64,000 bases of DNA from Sabulicella rubraurantiaca (GCF_017355885.1 NZ_JAFEUU010000005.1:62001-126000), one strand, 5' to 3'. Shown: positions 44,271 to 52,490, counted from the first letter of the stretch. Numbers and translations are program-made. The notes: generated by a model from the sequence alone, not told the origin.

Positions 44271-44459
44271 ATGTTCGAGGAAGAGCCGCGCCCGAAGCGA
44301 CGCCAGGGGCTGGAGCCTGCCAAGCTGGAGGGCTGGGATGTCGGCGAATTGCGGGACTATATCGAGGCGCTAAGGGCCGAGATCAACCGCGCCGAGGCGG
44401 CTCTGGCCAAGCAGGACGGGCATCGGAGTGCGGCAGAGGCGTTCTTCCGGCGCCCATAA
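44271..44459 (+). CDS. DUF1192 family protein
   Basis: This 62-residue protein has the DUF1192 core LEGWDVGELRDYIEALRAEI, followed by a helical Ala-rich stretch and a final AEAFFRRP. The family is small, alphaproteobacterial and uncharacterised. GGAGGAG lies 6 bases upstream of ATG 44271. It is divergent from trcR, as in related genomes to my recollection, and converges on the Hsp20 gene; a terminator hairpin starts 3 bases after its stop. Confidence 0.87.
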   Translation: MFEEEPRPKRRQGLEPAKLEGWDVGELRDYIEALRAEINRAEAALAKQDGHRSAAEAFFRRP

Positions 44460-44461
44460 CG

Positions 44462-44489
44462 AAAAAGGCCGGGGGAAATTCCCCCGGCC
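44462..44489 (-). terminator. intrinsic terminator of the Hsp20 gene
   Basis: GGCCGGGGG (44467-44475) and CCCCCGGCC (44481-44489) form a 9-bp stem with a 5-base loop. On the minus strand it is followed by TTTTT (44466-44462). Confidence 0.92.
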
Positions 44490-44504
44490 CTCGTGGAAGC
44501 CTGA

Positions 44505-44969
44505 TTAGGCAGCTTCCTGGGTCAGCACCGGCTGGCGGGGCTGCGCGGCCTCGATCGCGATGCGGCGGGGCTTCAGAGCCTCCGGCACCTCACGACGCAG
44601 GGAGACGTGCAGCAGGCCATTCTCCATCCGCGCACCCTCGACCACGAGGTGGTCGGCGAGGACGAAGCGGCGCTCGAAGGCGCGGCCAGCGATGCCGCGA
44701 TGCAGGTAGCGGCGCTGCTCACCGTCCTGCGCCTGAGGCGCCTTGCCGGTCACGGTGAGGGTGTCATCCTTCACCACCAACTCAATGTCGTCCGAGCCGA
44801 AGCCGGCGACGGCCATGGTGAGGGTGTAGCGGTCCTCGCCCGTCACTTCGATGTTGTAGGGCGGGTAGGCCTGGCCTTCGGACTGCAGGCGCGCGCCGTC
44901 GAGCAGACGGGCGAAGCGGTCAAAGCCGATGGCAGTGCGCAGAAGCGGGGAAAAATCGATCGCGTTCAC
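44505..44969 (-). CDS. small heat-shock protein Hsp20 (alpha-crystallin family)
   Basis: This 154-residue chaperone holds unfolding proteins in the cytoplasm. The start MNAIDFSPLLRTAIGFDRFARLL is typical of the IbpA-like class in alphaproteobacteria. The alpha-crystallin domain runs from YPPYNIEVTGEDRYTLTMAV to ENGLLHVSLRREVPE, including AFERRFVLADHL. It begins with GTG at 44969 (GGAGG 6 bases upstream). The Shine-Dalgarno is locked in a hairpin resembling a ROSE thermometer, which predicts translation only at high temperature. A terminator follows. Confidence 0.94.
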   Translation of the reverse strand: MNAIDFSPLLRTAIGFDRFARLLDGARLQSEGQAYPPYNIEVTGEDRYTLTMAVAGFGSDDIELVVKDDTLTVTGKAPQAQDGEQRRYLHRGIAGRAFERRFVLADHLVVEGARMENGLLHVSLRREVPEALKPRRIAIEAAQPRQPVLTQEAA

Positions 44970-45000
44970 GAAGAACCTCCTTCAGGAGCAAGGTCCAGGA
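44970..45000 (-). promoter_or_regulatory. ROSE-like RNA thermometer of the Hsp20 gene
   Basis: Just before the GTG start the minus strand reads TTGCTCCTGAAGGAGGTTC. CTCC (44988-44985) pairs with GGAG (44980-44977) around TGAA, burying the Shine-Dalgarno. The UUGCU...AGGAGG arrangement is the conserved 3' hairpin of ROSE elements that control Hsp20 genes in alpha- and gammaproteobacteria. Further ROSE hairpins would be expected between here and about 45070. Confidence 0.65.
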
Positions 45001-45093
45001 ACAGCAAGCAACCCGTCGCGGCCCCCCCGATCGGGCAGGGCCCCGGATGCTCGCGCCGGAGCCCACAAGGGCGCTCCGACAGCGCAGAAATGG

Positions 45094-45125
45094 AAAAGGC
45101 CGCCCCCTCGTTCAAGGGGGCGGCC
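45094..45125 (-). terminator. intrinsic terminator of rpmE
   Basis: GGCCGCCCCC (45098-45107) and GGGGGCGGCC (45116-45125) form a perfect 10-bp stem. On the minus strand TTTT follows. A second hairpin, CGCCAAA-AAAA-TTTGGCG (45136-45153), lies directly behind the rpmE stop. Confidence 0.88.
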
Positions 45126-45154
45126 CTTCAGCCTTCGCCAAAAAAATTTGGCGC

Positions 45155-45382
45155 TTACTTCCGCTTGGCGCCGAGGCCCGCGAACTTCTTGTTGAACTTC
45201 GCCACCTGGCCGCCCGTGTCGATGATGCGCTGCACGCCGGTCCAGGCGGGATGCGACTTCGGATCGATGTCGAGGCGCAGCGTGTCGCCCGGCTTGCCGC
45301 CGGCGGTGCGCGTCGTGAAGGTGGTGCCGTCGGTCATGATGACGTTCAGCTCATGGTAGGCGGGATGGGTGTCGGGCTTCAT
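45155..45382 (-). CDS. rpmE: 50S ribosomal protein L31
   Basis: This 75-residue ribosomal protein begins [20 protein letters not shown] and has [20 protein letters not shown] and a basic C-terminus GLGAKRK. It lacks the four zinc-binding cysteines of E. coli L31, so it is a C-minus, zinc-independent form as in many alphaproteobacteria. ATG 45382 is the only start that fits. A terminator follows, so it is a single-gene unit. Confidence 0.95.
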   Translation of the reverse strand: MKPDTHPAYHELNVIMTDGTTFTTRTAGGKPGDTLRLDIDPKSHPAWTGVQRIIDTGGQVAKFNKKFAGLGAKRK

Positions 45383-45536
45383 GGCAGGGCTCTCGGGAAT
45401 GCGGCAGGCCACGATGGCGGCCCGGCCGTGAAGCGGGCCACATAGGGCAAGAGCGGCGGAACGGCAAGGCAGGGCAATTGGCAGCGGCCGCGGCATGCCC
45501 TATCGCCGCAGCCTGGCTTCTGGGAAACCTGCCCGC

Positions 45537-45782
45537 ATGACCGACGCGACCCTGCCCGACCGGCTCTCCACCGACCCCTCCAGCCCCTTCCACGACGCCG
45601 ATTTGCTGGCGCGCGGCATCGGCATCCGCTTCCGCGGGGTGGAGCGGACGAATGTGGAGGAATACTGCGTTTCCGAGGGATGGGTGCGCGTCAGCCTGGG
45701 CAACAAGGTGGACCGCAAGGGCAAGCCGCTGACCATGAAGCTGACCGGCCCCGTGGAGCCGTATCTGCGCGAACAGGGCTGA
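45537..45782 (+). CDS. DUF3297 family protein
   Basis: This 81-residue protein shows PDRLSTDPSSPFHDADLLARG, then GIGIRFRGVERTNVEEYCVSEGWVRV and KVDRKGKPLTMKLTG. This highly conserved core marks DUF3297 glutathione-peroxidase-like fragments in Proteobacteria; function is unknown. ATG 45537 fits the family N-terminus; upstream in-frame codons fall in the rpmE promoter region. It converges on the receptor gene at 45795 with 12 bases between. Confidence 0.87.
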   Translation: MTDATLPDRLSTDPSSPFHDADLLARGIGIRFRGVERTNVEEYCVSEGWVRVSLGNKVDRKGKPLTMKLTGPVEPYLREQG

Positions 45783-45794
45783 AGACCCTCCGCC

Positions 45795-46745
45795 TCATTG
45801 GGCCTGGATGTTGGCGCGGCGGATCGTGTCACCCCAGGCCTGGCGGTCGCGCTGCATGCGCACGGCAAAGCGCTCCGGGCCCTCGAAGCTGGGCGTCAGC
45901 CCGTTCTCCAACAGGCGCTGGCGCACCGTAGGGTCGCGCAGAGCGGCCTCCACGGCGCCGGACCAGCGACGGATCGCCTCGGGCGCCATGCCGCGCGGGC
46001 CGCAAAGCCCAAACCAGCCCGCCACCTCCAGCCCCGGCACTGCCTCGGAAAGCCGGGGCGCGGAGGCGAATTCGGGTACGCCCTCTGCGTCCGCAAGGGC
46101 CAGAAGGCGCAACTCCCCGCCCTGGATCTGCCGCACGACGTCGCCAAGATTGGTGATGAGCAGGTCGGTCCGCCCGGCGATCACGTCCACCGCGGCGGGG
46201 GCCGCCCCGCGATACGGCACATGGACGAGGTCCAGTCCCGCCATGGCGGCCAGCCGTGCGCCGGTGAGGTGCTGCGCCGAGCCGACGCCCGCGCTCGCAT
46301 AGCTGACCGTGCCCGGCCGCGCTCGTGCGGCCGCGAGCACATCCTGCATCGAACGGTAGGGGCTGCGCGCCCCGACGACGGCGCCGTAGGAGGAAAGGGC
46401 GATGTTGGCGACCGGCACCAGATCGGTCCGCGGGTCCACCGGCAGCACGGCGCCCGGCAGTTCCGGCGAGATGGTCATGGTGCCCATCGGGCATTGCAGC
46501 AGGCTGGAGCCATCGGCCGGGCCGCGCGCCACCGCCTCCGCCGCGATGAAGCCATTGGCGCCGGTGCGGTTCTCCACCACCACCCGCGCGCCGAGATGCG
46601 GTCCCGCCGCCTCCGCGATGAGGCGGGACACGAGATCGGCCGTCCCGCCCGGCGCGAAGCCGGAGACGATCCGCATCGTCCGCTCCTGCGCGGAAGCGGT
46701 AATCGGCAGAAGGGCGGCAAGGGCGGCGAGAAGCAGGCGTCGCAT
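45795..46745 (-). CDS. Bug/TctC-family extracytoplasmic solute receptor
   Basis: This 316-residue periplasmic receptor has a signal peptide ending ASAQ, then RIVSGFAPGGTADLVSRLIA, VVVENRTGANGFIAAEAVA and HVPYRGAAPAAVDVIAGRTD. It is the last gene of the carboxylase operon and is closely similar in order and motifs to the receptor just upstream, from which it is separated by 5 bases. The pair is probably an in-place duplication. The ligand is probably a carboxylic acid related to the carboxylase substrate, by context only. GGAG lies 8 bases upstream of ATG 46745. Confidence 0.9.
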   Translation of the reverse strand: MRRLLLAALAALLPITASAQERTMRIVSGFAPGGTADLVSRLIAEAAGPHLGARVVVENRTGANGFIAAEAVARGPADGSSLLQCPMGTMTISPELPGAVLPVDPRTDLVPVANIALSSYGAVVGARSPYRSMQDVLAAARARPGTVSYASAGVGSAQHLTGARLAAMAGLDLVHVPYRGAAPAAVDVIAGRTDLLITNLGDVVRQIQGGELRLLALADAEGVPEFASAPRLSEAVPGLEVAGWFGLCGPRGMAPEAIRRWSGAVEAALRDPTVRQRLLENGLTPSFEGPERFAVRMQRDRQAWGDTIRRANIQAQ

Positions 46746-46750
46746 GGGGG

Positions 46751-47713
46751 TCACTCCGCGCGGATGTTGCCGCTCCGGATCACCGCGCCCCAGGCGGCGC
46801 GGTCGGCGGCGATGGTCTGGCTGAAGCGGGCAGGGTCCTCGAAGCGGGGCACGAGGCCGTTCTGGAGCAGGCGCTGGCGCGTGGCCGGATCCTCGGTGGC
46901 GGCACGGATGGCATCAGCCCAGCGCGCCACCACTGGCTCGGGCGTGCCGCGCGGGGCGCAGTAGCCGAACCAGCCCGACACGGCGTAGCCCGGCACGGTG
47001 TCGCCGACCTGGCCGACCCCCGAGAACCCGTCCATGCCGATGCCGTCCGCGAAGGCGAGGAGGCGCATCTCCCCGCCGCGCACCTGCTGGGCCACGTCAC
47101 CCAGATTGGTGATGATCGTGTCCACGCGGCCCGCCAGCACGTCGAGCACGCCCGGCGCCGCGCCGCGGAAGGGAACGTGGACAAGACGCACGCGCGCCAT
47201 CTGCTCCAGCCGCGCCCCGGACAGGTGGGAGACGGAGCCGATGCCCGCGCTGGCATAGGTCAGCGTGCCGGGCCGTGCGCGGGCGGCGTCCAGGAACCCC
47301 GCCACTGTCTGGTGGGGCGAGTTCGCTGTGACCGCCATGACCTGCGTCGAATGCGCAAAATTGGCGATGGGCAGGAGGTCGCGCGCCGGGTCGATCGGCG
47401 TCTGTACCCCCGGCAGTTCGGGCGAGATGGTGAGCATTCCAGTGGAGCACTGCACGATGGTGTGCCCGTCAGGGGCGGAGCGCGCGGCCTCGGCGGCGGC
47501 GATGAAGCCATTGGCCCCCGTCCGCACCTCCACCACCGGGCGCTGGCCCAGGGTCTGGGTCGCGCTCTCGGCCAGGATGCGGTTGACGATGTCGCTGGTG
47601 CCCCCGGCCGCGAAGCCGCCCAGGATGCGCGGTGGCCGCTCCGGGAAGCCCTGCGCGGCGGCGAGGGCGGGCAGGAGGCAGGCGGCAAGCAGGGGAAGCC
47701 AGCGTTTCCTCAT
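46751..47713 (-). CDS. Bug/TctC-family extracytoplasmic solute receptor
   Basis: This 320-residue periplasmic receptor has a signal peptide ending ALAAAQ, then RILGGFAAGGTSDIVNRILA, VVEVRTGANGFIAAAEAA and HVPFRGAAPGVLDVLAGRVD. Its ATG at 47713 overlaps the stop of the carboxyltransferase gene by 4 bases, so a transport component is translationally tied to a cytoplasmic enzyme. No TctA/TctB gene is present nearby. The next gene is its close relative. The pairing supports shared use of one imported acid, which is an inference. Confidence 0.9.
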   Translation of the reverse strand: MRKRWLPLLAACLLPALAAAQGFPERPPRILGGFAAGGTSDIVNRILAESATQTLGQRPVVEVRTGANGFIAAAEAARSAPDGHTIVQCSTGMLTISPELPGVQTPIDPARDLLPIANFAHSTQVMAVTANSPHQTVAGFLDAARARPGTLTYASAGIGSVSHLSGARLEQMARVRLVHVPFRGAAPGVLDVLAGRVDTIITNLGDVAQQVRGGEMRLLAFADGIGMDGFSGVGQVGDTVPGYAVSGWFGYCAPRGTPEPVVARWADAIRAATEDPATRQRLLQNGLVPRFEDPARFSQTIAADRAAWGAVIRSGNIRAE

Positions 47714-49266
47714 GGACGCATCCTCAATCTGGATGGAGTGGGGGAGAGCAAGGGAAGCGCCAGATCGGCGAATTCGCAGAGGAGGCGCCGCGTGTCGCGC
47801 GGGTCGATGATCTCCTCGACCCAGAAGGTCTCGGCGGTGCGGAAGGGGGAGCGCAGCCTGTTCAGCCGATCCTCGATCTCCGCCAGCTTGGCCTCCTTGT
47901 CCTCGGCGGCGGCGATGTCGGCGGCGTAGGCGGCCTCGATCCCGCCTTCCAGCGGCAGAGATCCCCAGCGAGCCGACAGCCAGGCGTAGCGCAGGGAAAG
48001 CCGCCCGGCCGGGGCATGGGCCGCGCCGGCCACCCCGAAGGCGTTGCGGATAATGATCGTGCACCAGGGCACGGTGGTCTGCCCCATCGCCGCCATGGCC
48101 CGCACGCCGAGGCGGATGGTCGCCGCCTTCTCCGCCTCCAGCCCCACCATGAAGCCCGGGCAGTCGCAAAGATACACGACGGGCAGGTGGAAGGTCTCGG
48201 CGAGGTCGAGGAAGCGGATGATCTTGGCGCAGGCATCGGCGGTCCAGGAGCCGCCATAGAAGAAGGGGTCGCTCGCCATCAGCGCCACCGGCACGCCCTT
48301 CAGCCGGGCGAGGCCGGTGATGATGGGGCGGCCGAACATCCGCCCCATCTCGAAGAAGGAGCCGCGATCCACCACCGACTCCACGATGGGACGCATCTGG
48401 TAGACGCGGCGCCGGTCGCGCGGGATGGCGGAGAAGAGCTTCTCGTCACGTCGTGCCGGGTCGTCCTCGCTGGGCGTAACGGGTGGCAGGGCATGGACCG
48501 AGGAGGGGAGGTAGGACAGGAAGCGGCGCGCGGCGGCGAAGGCCTCCTCCTCCGTGTCCACGGCATTGTCCACGGCGCCGGACTTGGTCTGGATCTCCCA
48601 GCCGCCCAGCTCCTTCTTGGACAGGTCCTGGCCGAGGCGCGCCACCACGGGCGGCCCGGCCACGAACATCGCGCTTTCCTTGGTCATGACGGAGAAATGC
48701 GCGGCGGCAAGGCGGGCCGCGCCAAGCCCGGCGACGGAGCCGAGGCCCAGCCCCACCACCGGCACATGAGACAGGTTTTCTGTCGTCAGGTGGAAGAGCT
48801 GCGACATCCCGACCCCGCCGGGCAGGTTGGCGCGCCCTGTCGTCTCGATCGTCTTGACGGAACCGCCGCCACCCGAGCCCTCAATGACACGCAGGATGGG
48901 CAGGCGGAATTCCTGTGCCAGACGCTCCGCCATCACCGGCTTCTCACGTATGGTGGCGTCGGCGCTGCCGCCGCGTACGGTGAAGTCGTCGCCCACGATC
49001 ACCACGGGGCGTCCATCCACGCGCGCGCGGCCCATGACGCAGTTCGAGGGGGTCAGGCGCTTCAGGTCGCCGGCTTCGTCATACTCCGCGCGTCCGGCGA
49101 TGGCGCCCGTCTCGTGGAAGGAGCTCGGATCGGCCAGCTTCTCGATGCGCTCGCGCACCGTGAGGCGGCCGCCCGCGTGCTGGCGCGCCACCTTGTCCGG
49201 CCCGCCCATCTCGTGCGCATGGGCTTCGCGTAGTCGCAACTCGTCCAGTTCGGGTTGCCAGTTCAT
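47710..49266 (-). CDS. acyl-CoA carboxylase, carboxyltransferase (beta) subunit
   Basis: This 518-residue carboxyltransferase belongs to the propionyl/methylcrotonyl/acetyl-CoA carboxylase type. It carries both crotonase-like halves: the N-terminal GGRLTVRERIEKLADPSSF and IEGSGGGGSVKTIETTG, and the C-terminal DCPGFMVGLEAEKAATIR and IIIRNAFGVAGAAH. It moves CO2 from carboxybiotin to an acyl-CoA; which one is not clear. ATG 49266 overlaps the biotin carboxylase stop by 4 bases. The operon order biotin carrier, biotin carboxylase, carboxyltransferase, two receptors is unusual in including receptors. Confidence 0.9.
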   Translation of the reverse strand: MNWQPELDELRLREAHAHEMGGPDKVARQHAGGRLTVRERIEKLADPSSFHETGAIAGRAEYDEAGDLKRLTPSNCVMGRARVDGRPVVIVGDDFTVRGGSADATIREKPVMAERLAQEFRLPILRVIEGSGGGGSVKTIETTGRANLPGGVGMSQLFHLTTENLSHVPVVGLGLGSVAGLGAARLAAAHFSVMTKESAMFVAGPPVVARLGQDLSKKELGGWEIQTKSGAVDNAVDTEEEAFAAARRFLSYLPSSVHALPPVTPSEDDPARRDEKLFSAIPRDRRRVYQMRPIVESVVDRGSFFEMGRMFGRPIITGLARLKGVPVALMASDPFFYGGSWTADACAKIIRFLDLAETFHLPVVYLCDCPGFMVGLEAEKAATIRLGVRAMAAMGQTTVPWCTIIIRNAFGVAGAAHAPAGRLSLRYAWLSARWGSLPLEGGIEAAYAADIAAAEDKEAKLAEIEDRLNRLRSPFRTAETFWVEEIIDPRDTRRLLCEFADLALPLLSPTPSRLRMRP

Positions 49267-50651
49267 GGTGTGGCGGGTTCCTTTGTCAGCGAGTCGAGCA
49301 GGCGCTTCCGCGCCGCCTCCAGGAAGCACGTGTCCATCCGCCCCTCCCGCATCTCGGGCGAGCGCAGGGCGGCAGCGAGAAAGGCGGCATTCAGCTTCAC
49401 CCCCTCTGCCACGCAGCCATTCAGCGCCACCGCCAGCTTCTCCAACGCCGCCTCGCGCGTCGGCGCGTGGGCGATGACCTTGGCGAGCATTGAATCGTAG
49501 AAGGGCGAAAGCGTGTCCCCCTGGCGAATGCCCGCATCCAGTCGCAGCCCCTCGGCTTCTTCCGGCAGGCGCAGGCGCGCGAGGCGGCCGGGCGAGGGGA
49601 GGAAGCTGCGCGCCGGATCCTCGGCGCAGAGCCGTGCCTCCACCGCATGGCCGCGCCAGGCGATGTCCTCCTGCCGAAAGGGCAGCGCCTCTCCGGCGGC
49701 GATGCGCAACTGCCATTCGACGATGTCGAGTCCGGTCACCATCTCCGTCACCGGATGCTCCACCTGGAGGCGCGTGTTCATCTCCATGAACCAGACGCGG
49801 TCCGGGTGCAGCGGCGCCTCGGCGATGAACTCCACCGTGCCGGCGCCGACATAACCGACGGCGCGAGCCAGGGCACAGGCGCGGCGTCCCAACTCCTCGC
49901 GCAGCGCCTCGCTCATCCCGGGAGCGGGACATTCCTCCACCGGCTTCTGGTGGCGGCGCTGCAAGGTGCAGTCCCGCTCGCCCAGATGCAGCACGTGGCC
50001 CTGCGCGTCACCGAGGATCTGCACCTCGATGTGGCGCGCGGATGGCACGGCGCGTTCCAGCATCACCCGGTCATCGCCGAAGATCGCGGCCTCGCGCCGC
50101 GCGGCGGCCAGGGCGGCGGAAAAGCCCTCCGGGGATGGAACAAGACGCATACCGCGCCCGCCCCCGCCGCCGATGGCCTTGATCATGACGGGAAAGCCGA
50201 TGCGCGCGGCGGCTGCCTCCAGCGCTTCAGCCGATTGGTCCGCGCCGGGATCGCCGGGAAGGCAGGGCAGGCCCGCTGCTTCGGCCAGGGCTCGCGCCTC
50301 GGCCTTGCCGCCCATGGCGCGAATGGCCTCGGGAGAGGGGCCGACGAAGATCAGCCCCTGGCGCGCACAAGCCTCGGCGAACTCGGCGCGCTCCGACAGG
50401 AAGCCATAGCCGGGATGGACCATGCGCGCGCCCGAGCGCCGCGCGGCGTCCATCAGCGCCGGGATGGACAGGTAGCTTTCGCGCGGATGCGCCGGTCCGA
50501 TCGGCTCCGCCCGATCGGCGGTGGTGACGTGGAGCGCGCCCGCATCCGCCTCCGAGAAGACCGCGATGCACTCGACGCCCAGGCGGCGGCAGGTGCGAGC
50601 GATGCGCGCCGCCACCTCGCCCCGGTTGGCAATCAGGACAGGACCCAGCAT
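49263..50651 (-). CDS. biotin carboxylase subunit of an acyl-CoA carboxylase
   Basis: This 462-residue ATP-grasp protein carboxylates biotin. VLIANRGEVAARIARTCRRLG begins it, then MVHPGYGFLSERAEFAEAC, the ATP-binding KAIGGGGGRGM, RHIEVQILGD, MEMNTRLQVEHPVTE with metal-binding residues, and GHAVEARLCAEDP. It lacks the C-terminal carrier domain of propionyl-CoA carboxylase alpha; the carrier is encoded by the preceding small gene. It has AccC length. Because a main accABCD set would be expected elsewhere, this is probably an accessory carboxylase. It overlaps the neighbours by one and four bases. Confidence 0.92.
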   Translation of the reverse strand: MLGPVLIANRGEVAARIARTCRRLGVECIAVFSEADAGALHVTTADRAEPIGPAHPRESYLSIPALMDAARRSGARMVHPGYGFLSERAEFAEACARQGLIFVGPSPEAIRAMGGKAEARALAEAAGLPCLPGDPGADQSAEALEAAAARIGFPVMIKAIGGGGGRGMRLVPSPEGFSAALAAARREAAIFGDDRVMLERAVPSARHIEVQILGDAQGHVLHLGERDCTLQRRHQKPVEECPAPGMSEALREELGRRACALARAVGYVGAGTVEFIAEAPLHPDRVWFMEMNTRLQVEHPVTEMVTGLDIVEWQLRIAAGEALPFRQEDIAWRGHAVEARLCAEDPARSFLPSPGRLARLRLPEEAEGLRLDAGIRQGDTLSPFYDSMLAKVIAHAPTREAALEKLAVALNGCVAEGVKLNAAFLAAALRSPEMREGRMDTCFLEAARKRLLDSLTKEPATP

Positions 50652-50878
50652 CAGCGCCGCAGCGTGGCGAGGGGCTGACCTTCCTCCACCTGCTGGCCTT
50701 CCTCCACCAGCAACTCCAGAACCCTCCCGGCATGAGGGGCGAGAACGGGGATTTCCATCTTCATGGACTCGAGGATCAACACCGGCTCCTCCTCCGCGAC
50801 TTCTGTGCCGGCGGGAGCGGTGATCTTCCACACGGCGGCACCGATCTCGGCACGGATGGTGGTGACGCCCTCGGCCAT
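50651..50878 (-). CDS. biotin carrier protein (single biotinyl domain)
   Basis: This 75-residue protein is a bare biotinyl domain with the biotinylation site ESMKMEIP (Lys40), preceded by VWKITAPAGTEVAEEE and followed by LAPHAGRVLELLVEEGQQVEEGQPLATL, a standard lipoyl/biotinyl fold. It is the carrier for the next two enzymes. ATG 50878 has GAGGA 7 bases upstream; an ATG at 50896 six codons earlier is possible. It is first in the operon, downstream of the palindrome at 51011-51030. Confidence 0.9.
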   Translation of the reverse strand: MAEGVTTIRAEIGAAVWKITAPAGTEVAEEEPVLILESMKMEIPVLAPHAGRVLELLVEEGQQVEEGQPLATLRR

Positions 50879-51010
50879 GAATGTTTCCTCGTCCATTGTG
50901 GCCCGTCGCCGTGTCGCGCGGGCGGTTGGCCAGGAGCGTCGGGCGGCTGCCCGAAGCTGTCAACGCGGGCGCGGGGGAGGCTAGAGCGGCCGGCAGTGCC
51001 TCCGCAAGCT

Positions 51011-51030
51011 CCGACCGACCGGTCGGTCGG
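51011..51030. promoter_or_regulatory. perfect 20-bp palindrome, operator candidate
   Basis: CCGACCGACC followed by GGTCGGTCGG is a perfect 20-bp palindrome in the 214-bp region between the biotin carrier gene (minus) and a Bug receptor gene (plus). The ACCGACCGGTCGGT core has the look of TetR-family operators. No TetR gene is in this part of the window; the nearest regulator is the ModE-like gene at 52116. Confidence 0.65.
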
Positions 51031-51092
51031 GCCTGGACGCGGGTCGGTGCGCTGTCTAGCGTGACGGCAACAAACCAGATGAGGGTGGAGCC

Positions 51093-52076
51093 ATGTCCGC
51101 AACGGCAATGATGTCGCGCCGCGTCGCGCTGGGCGCGGCCCTGGCCATGCCTCTGGTCGCGACGGGGCGCGCGCAATCTTTCCCAAGCCGTCCGCTGCGC
51201 CTCGTCGTGCCCTTCGTGCCGGGCGGCGGGGCTGACACCACGGCGCGCTTCGTGGCGGAACCGCTGGGGACAGAGCTTGGGCAGAGCGTGGTGGTGGAGA
51301 ACCGCGGCGGGGCCGGCGGCACCATCGGCACTGTGGCGGTGGCACAAGCACCGGCGGATGGGCACACGCTGCTCTACGGCACGCCAGGGCCGCTGATCAC
51401 TAACCCTTTCCTGATGCAGAACCTGCCCTATGACGCGGAGCGCGACTTCGCGCCGGTGAGCCTGCTGACGCGCGGCGCCTATCTCCTGGCCGTGCATCGT
51501 GACGTCCCGGTGCGCACGGTACGGGAACTGATCGACCTCGCGCGGCGCCGGCCGGGCGAGCTGTCCTATGCCAGCGCGGGCGTGGGCGCAGGCAGCCACC
51601 TCGCCGGGGAGCTGCTGTGCCTGGAGACGGGCGTGCGCATGTCGCACGTGCCGTATCGCGGCACGGCGCAGGCGGTGCAGGATGTGGCGGCCGGGCGCGT
51701 GACCATGTCCATCGACACCTATGGCGTAATGATCCCGATGATCCAGGCCGGCAATCTCCGCCCCATCGCGGTGACGAGCCGCGAGCGCTATCCGGATCTG
51801 CCGGACGTGCCCACCATCGGCGAAACGCTGCCCGGCTTCGAGGTGGGTGTGGTGAACTATGTCTGCGTCCGCAACGGCACGCCACGCCCGGCGATCGAGC
51901 GGCTGAACCAGGCGCTGGTGAAGGTGCTGGCCGATCCCGGCCTCCATGCCCGGATGCGCGAGGCCGGCAGCTCGCCGCCACTGTCCAGCACGCCGGAGGA
52001 ACTCGGCGACATCCTGCGTTCCGAGCGCGAGAAATGGGGCACGGTGATTCGCCGCGCCAATATCCGCGCCGGCTAG
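51093..52076 (+). CDS. Bug/TctC-family extracytoplasmic solute receptor
   Basis: This 327-residue periplasmic receptor has a twin-arginine-like start (MSRRVALGAALAM), a signal ending GRAQS, then RLVVPFVPGGGADTTARFVA, VVVENRGGAGGTIG and HVPYRGTAQAVQDVAAGRV. It is divergent from the carboxylase operon across a perfect palindrome, so both may be controlled together. GGTGGAG lies 6 bases upstream of ATG 51093. A small ModE/LysR-type regulator gene follows after about 40 bases. Confidence 0.9.
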   Translation: MSATAMMSRRVALGAALAMPLVATGRAQSFPSRPLRLVVPFVPGGGADTTARFVAEPLGTELGQSVVVENRGGAGGTIGTVAVAQAPADGHTLLYGTPGPLITNPFLMQNLPYDAERDFAPVSLLTRGAYLLAVHRDVPVRTVRELIDLARRRPGELSYASAGVGAGSHLAGELLCLETGVRMSHVPYRGTAQAVQDVAAGRVTMSIDTYGVMIPMIQAGNLRPIAVTSRERYPDLPDVPTIGETLPGFEVGVVNYVCVRNGTPRPAIERLNQALVKVLADPGLHARMREAGSSPPLSSTPEELGDILRSEREKWGTVIRRANIRAG

Positions 52077-52115
52077 CGAGTTCCGAAGCAGGGGGCTTCC
52101 GTGCTTCCTTGCTGC

Positions 52116-52490
52116 ATGGCCGACGACACGCCCGGTTCCCCGCAGAGGCATCGCCTGCGCATCCGAATCATGCTCGGCAAGGGCGCGCCCTTCGGGCCGG
52201 GCAAGGCCGACCTTCTTGAGGCCGTGCGCGAGACCGGGTCCATCGCCGCGGCCGGGCGGCACCTCGGCATGTCCTACCAGCGTGCGCATGACCTGGTGTC
52301 CGCGATGAACGCGCATTTCCGCGAGCCGGTCGTGGCGCCAGCCAAGGGCGGGGCGCGCGGCGGAGGCAGCCAGCTCACCCCCTTCGGCGAGGAGGTGCTG
52401 GCTGCCTATCGCCGCATCGAGGCGCTAGCCGAGACGGCCGCGGCCGAGCCGCTGCGCTGGCTGGAGGCGCGCCTCGCCCCCGCGCCCTAG
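52116..52490 (+). CDS. winged-helix regulator, ModE/LysR N-terminal type
   Basis: This is a 124-residue DNA-binding protein without an effector domain. RIRIMLGKGAPFGPGKADLLEA leads into the helix-turn-helix TGSIAAAGRHLGMSYQRAHD, as in ModE N-terminal domains, and QLTPFGEEVLAAYRRIE is typical of the wing and dimer helix. Stand-alone proteins of this class regulate molybdenum or other metabolic genes. The target here is likely local (receptors or carboxylase), by context. The start could also be GTG 52101, which has AGGGGG upstream. The 3' end overlaps the convergent receptor gene by 4 bases. Confidence 0.82.
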   Translation: MADDTPGSPQRHRLRIRIMLGKGAPFGPGKADLLEAVRETGSIAAAGRHLGMSYQRAHDLVSAMNAHFREPVVAPAKGGARGGGSQLTPFGEEVLAAYRRIEALAETAAAEPLRWLEARLAPAP

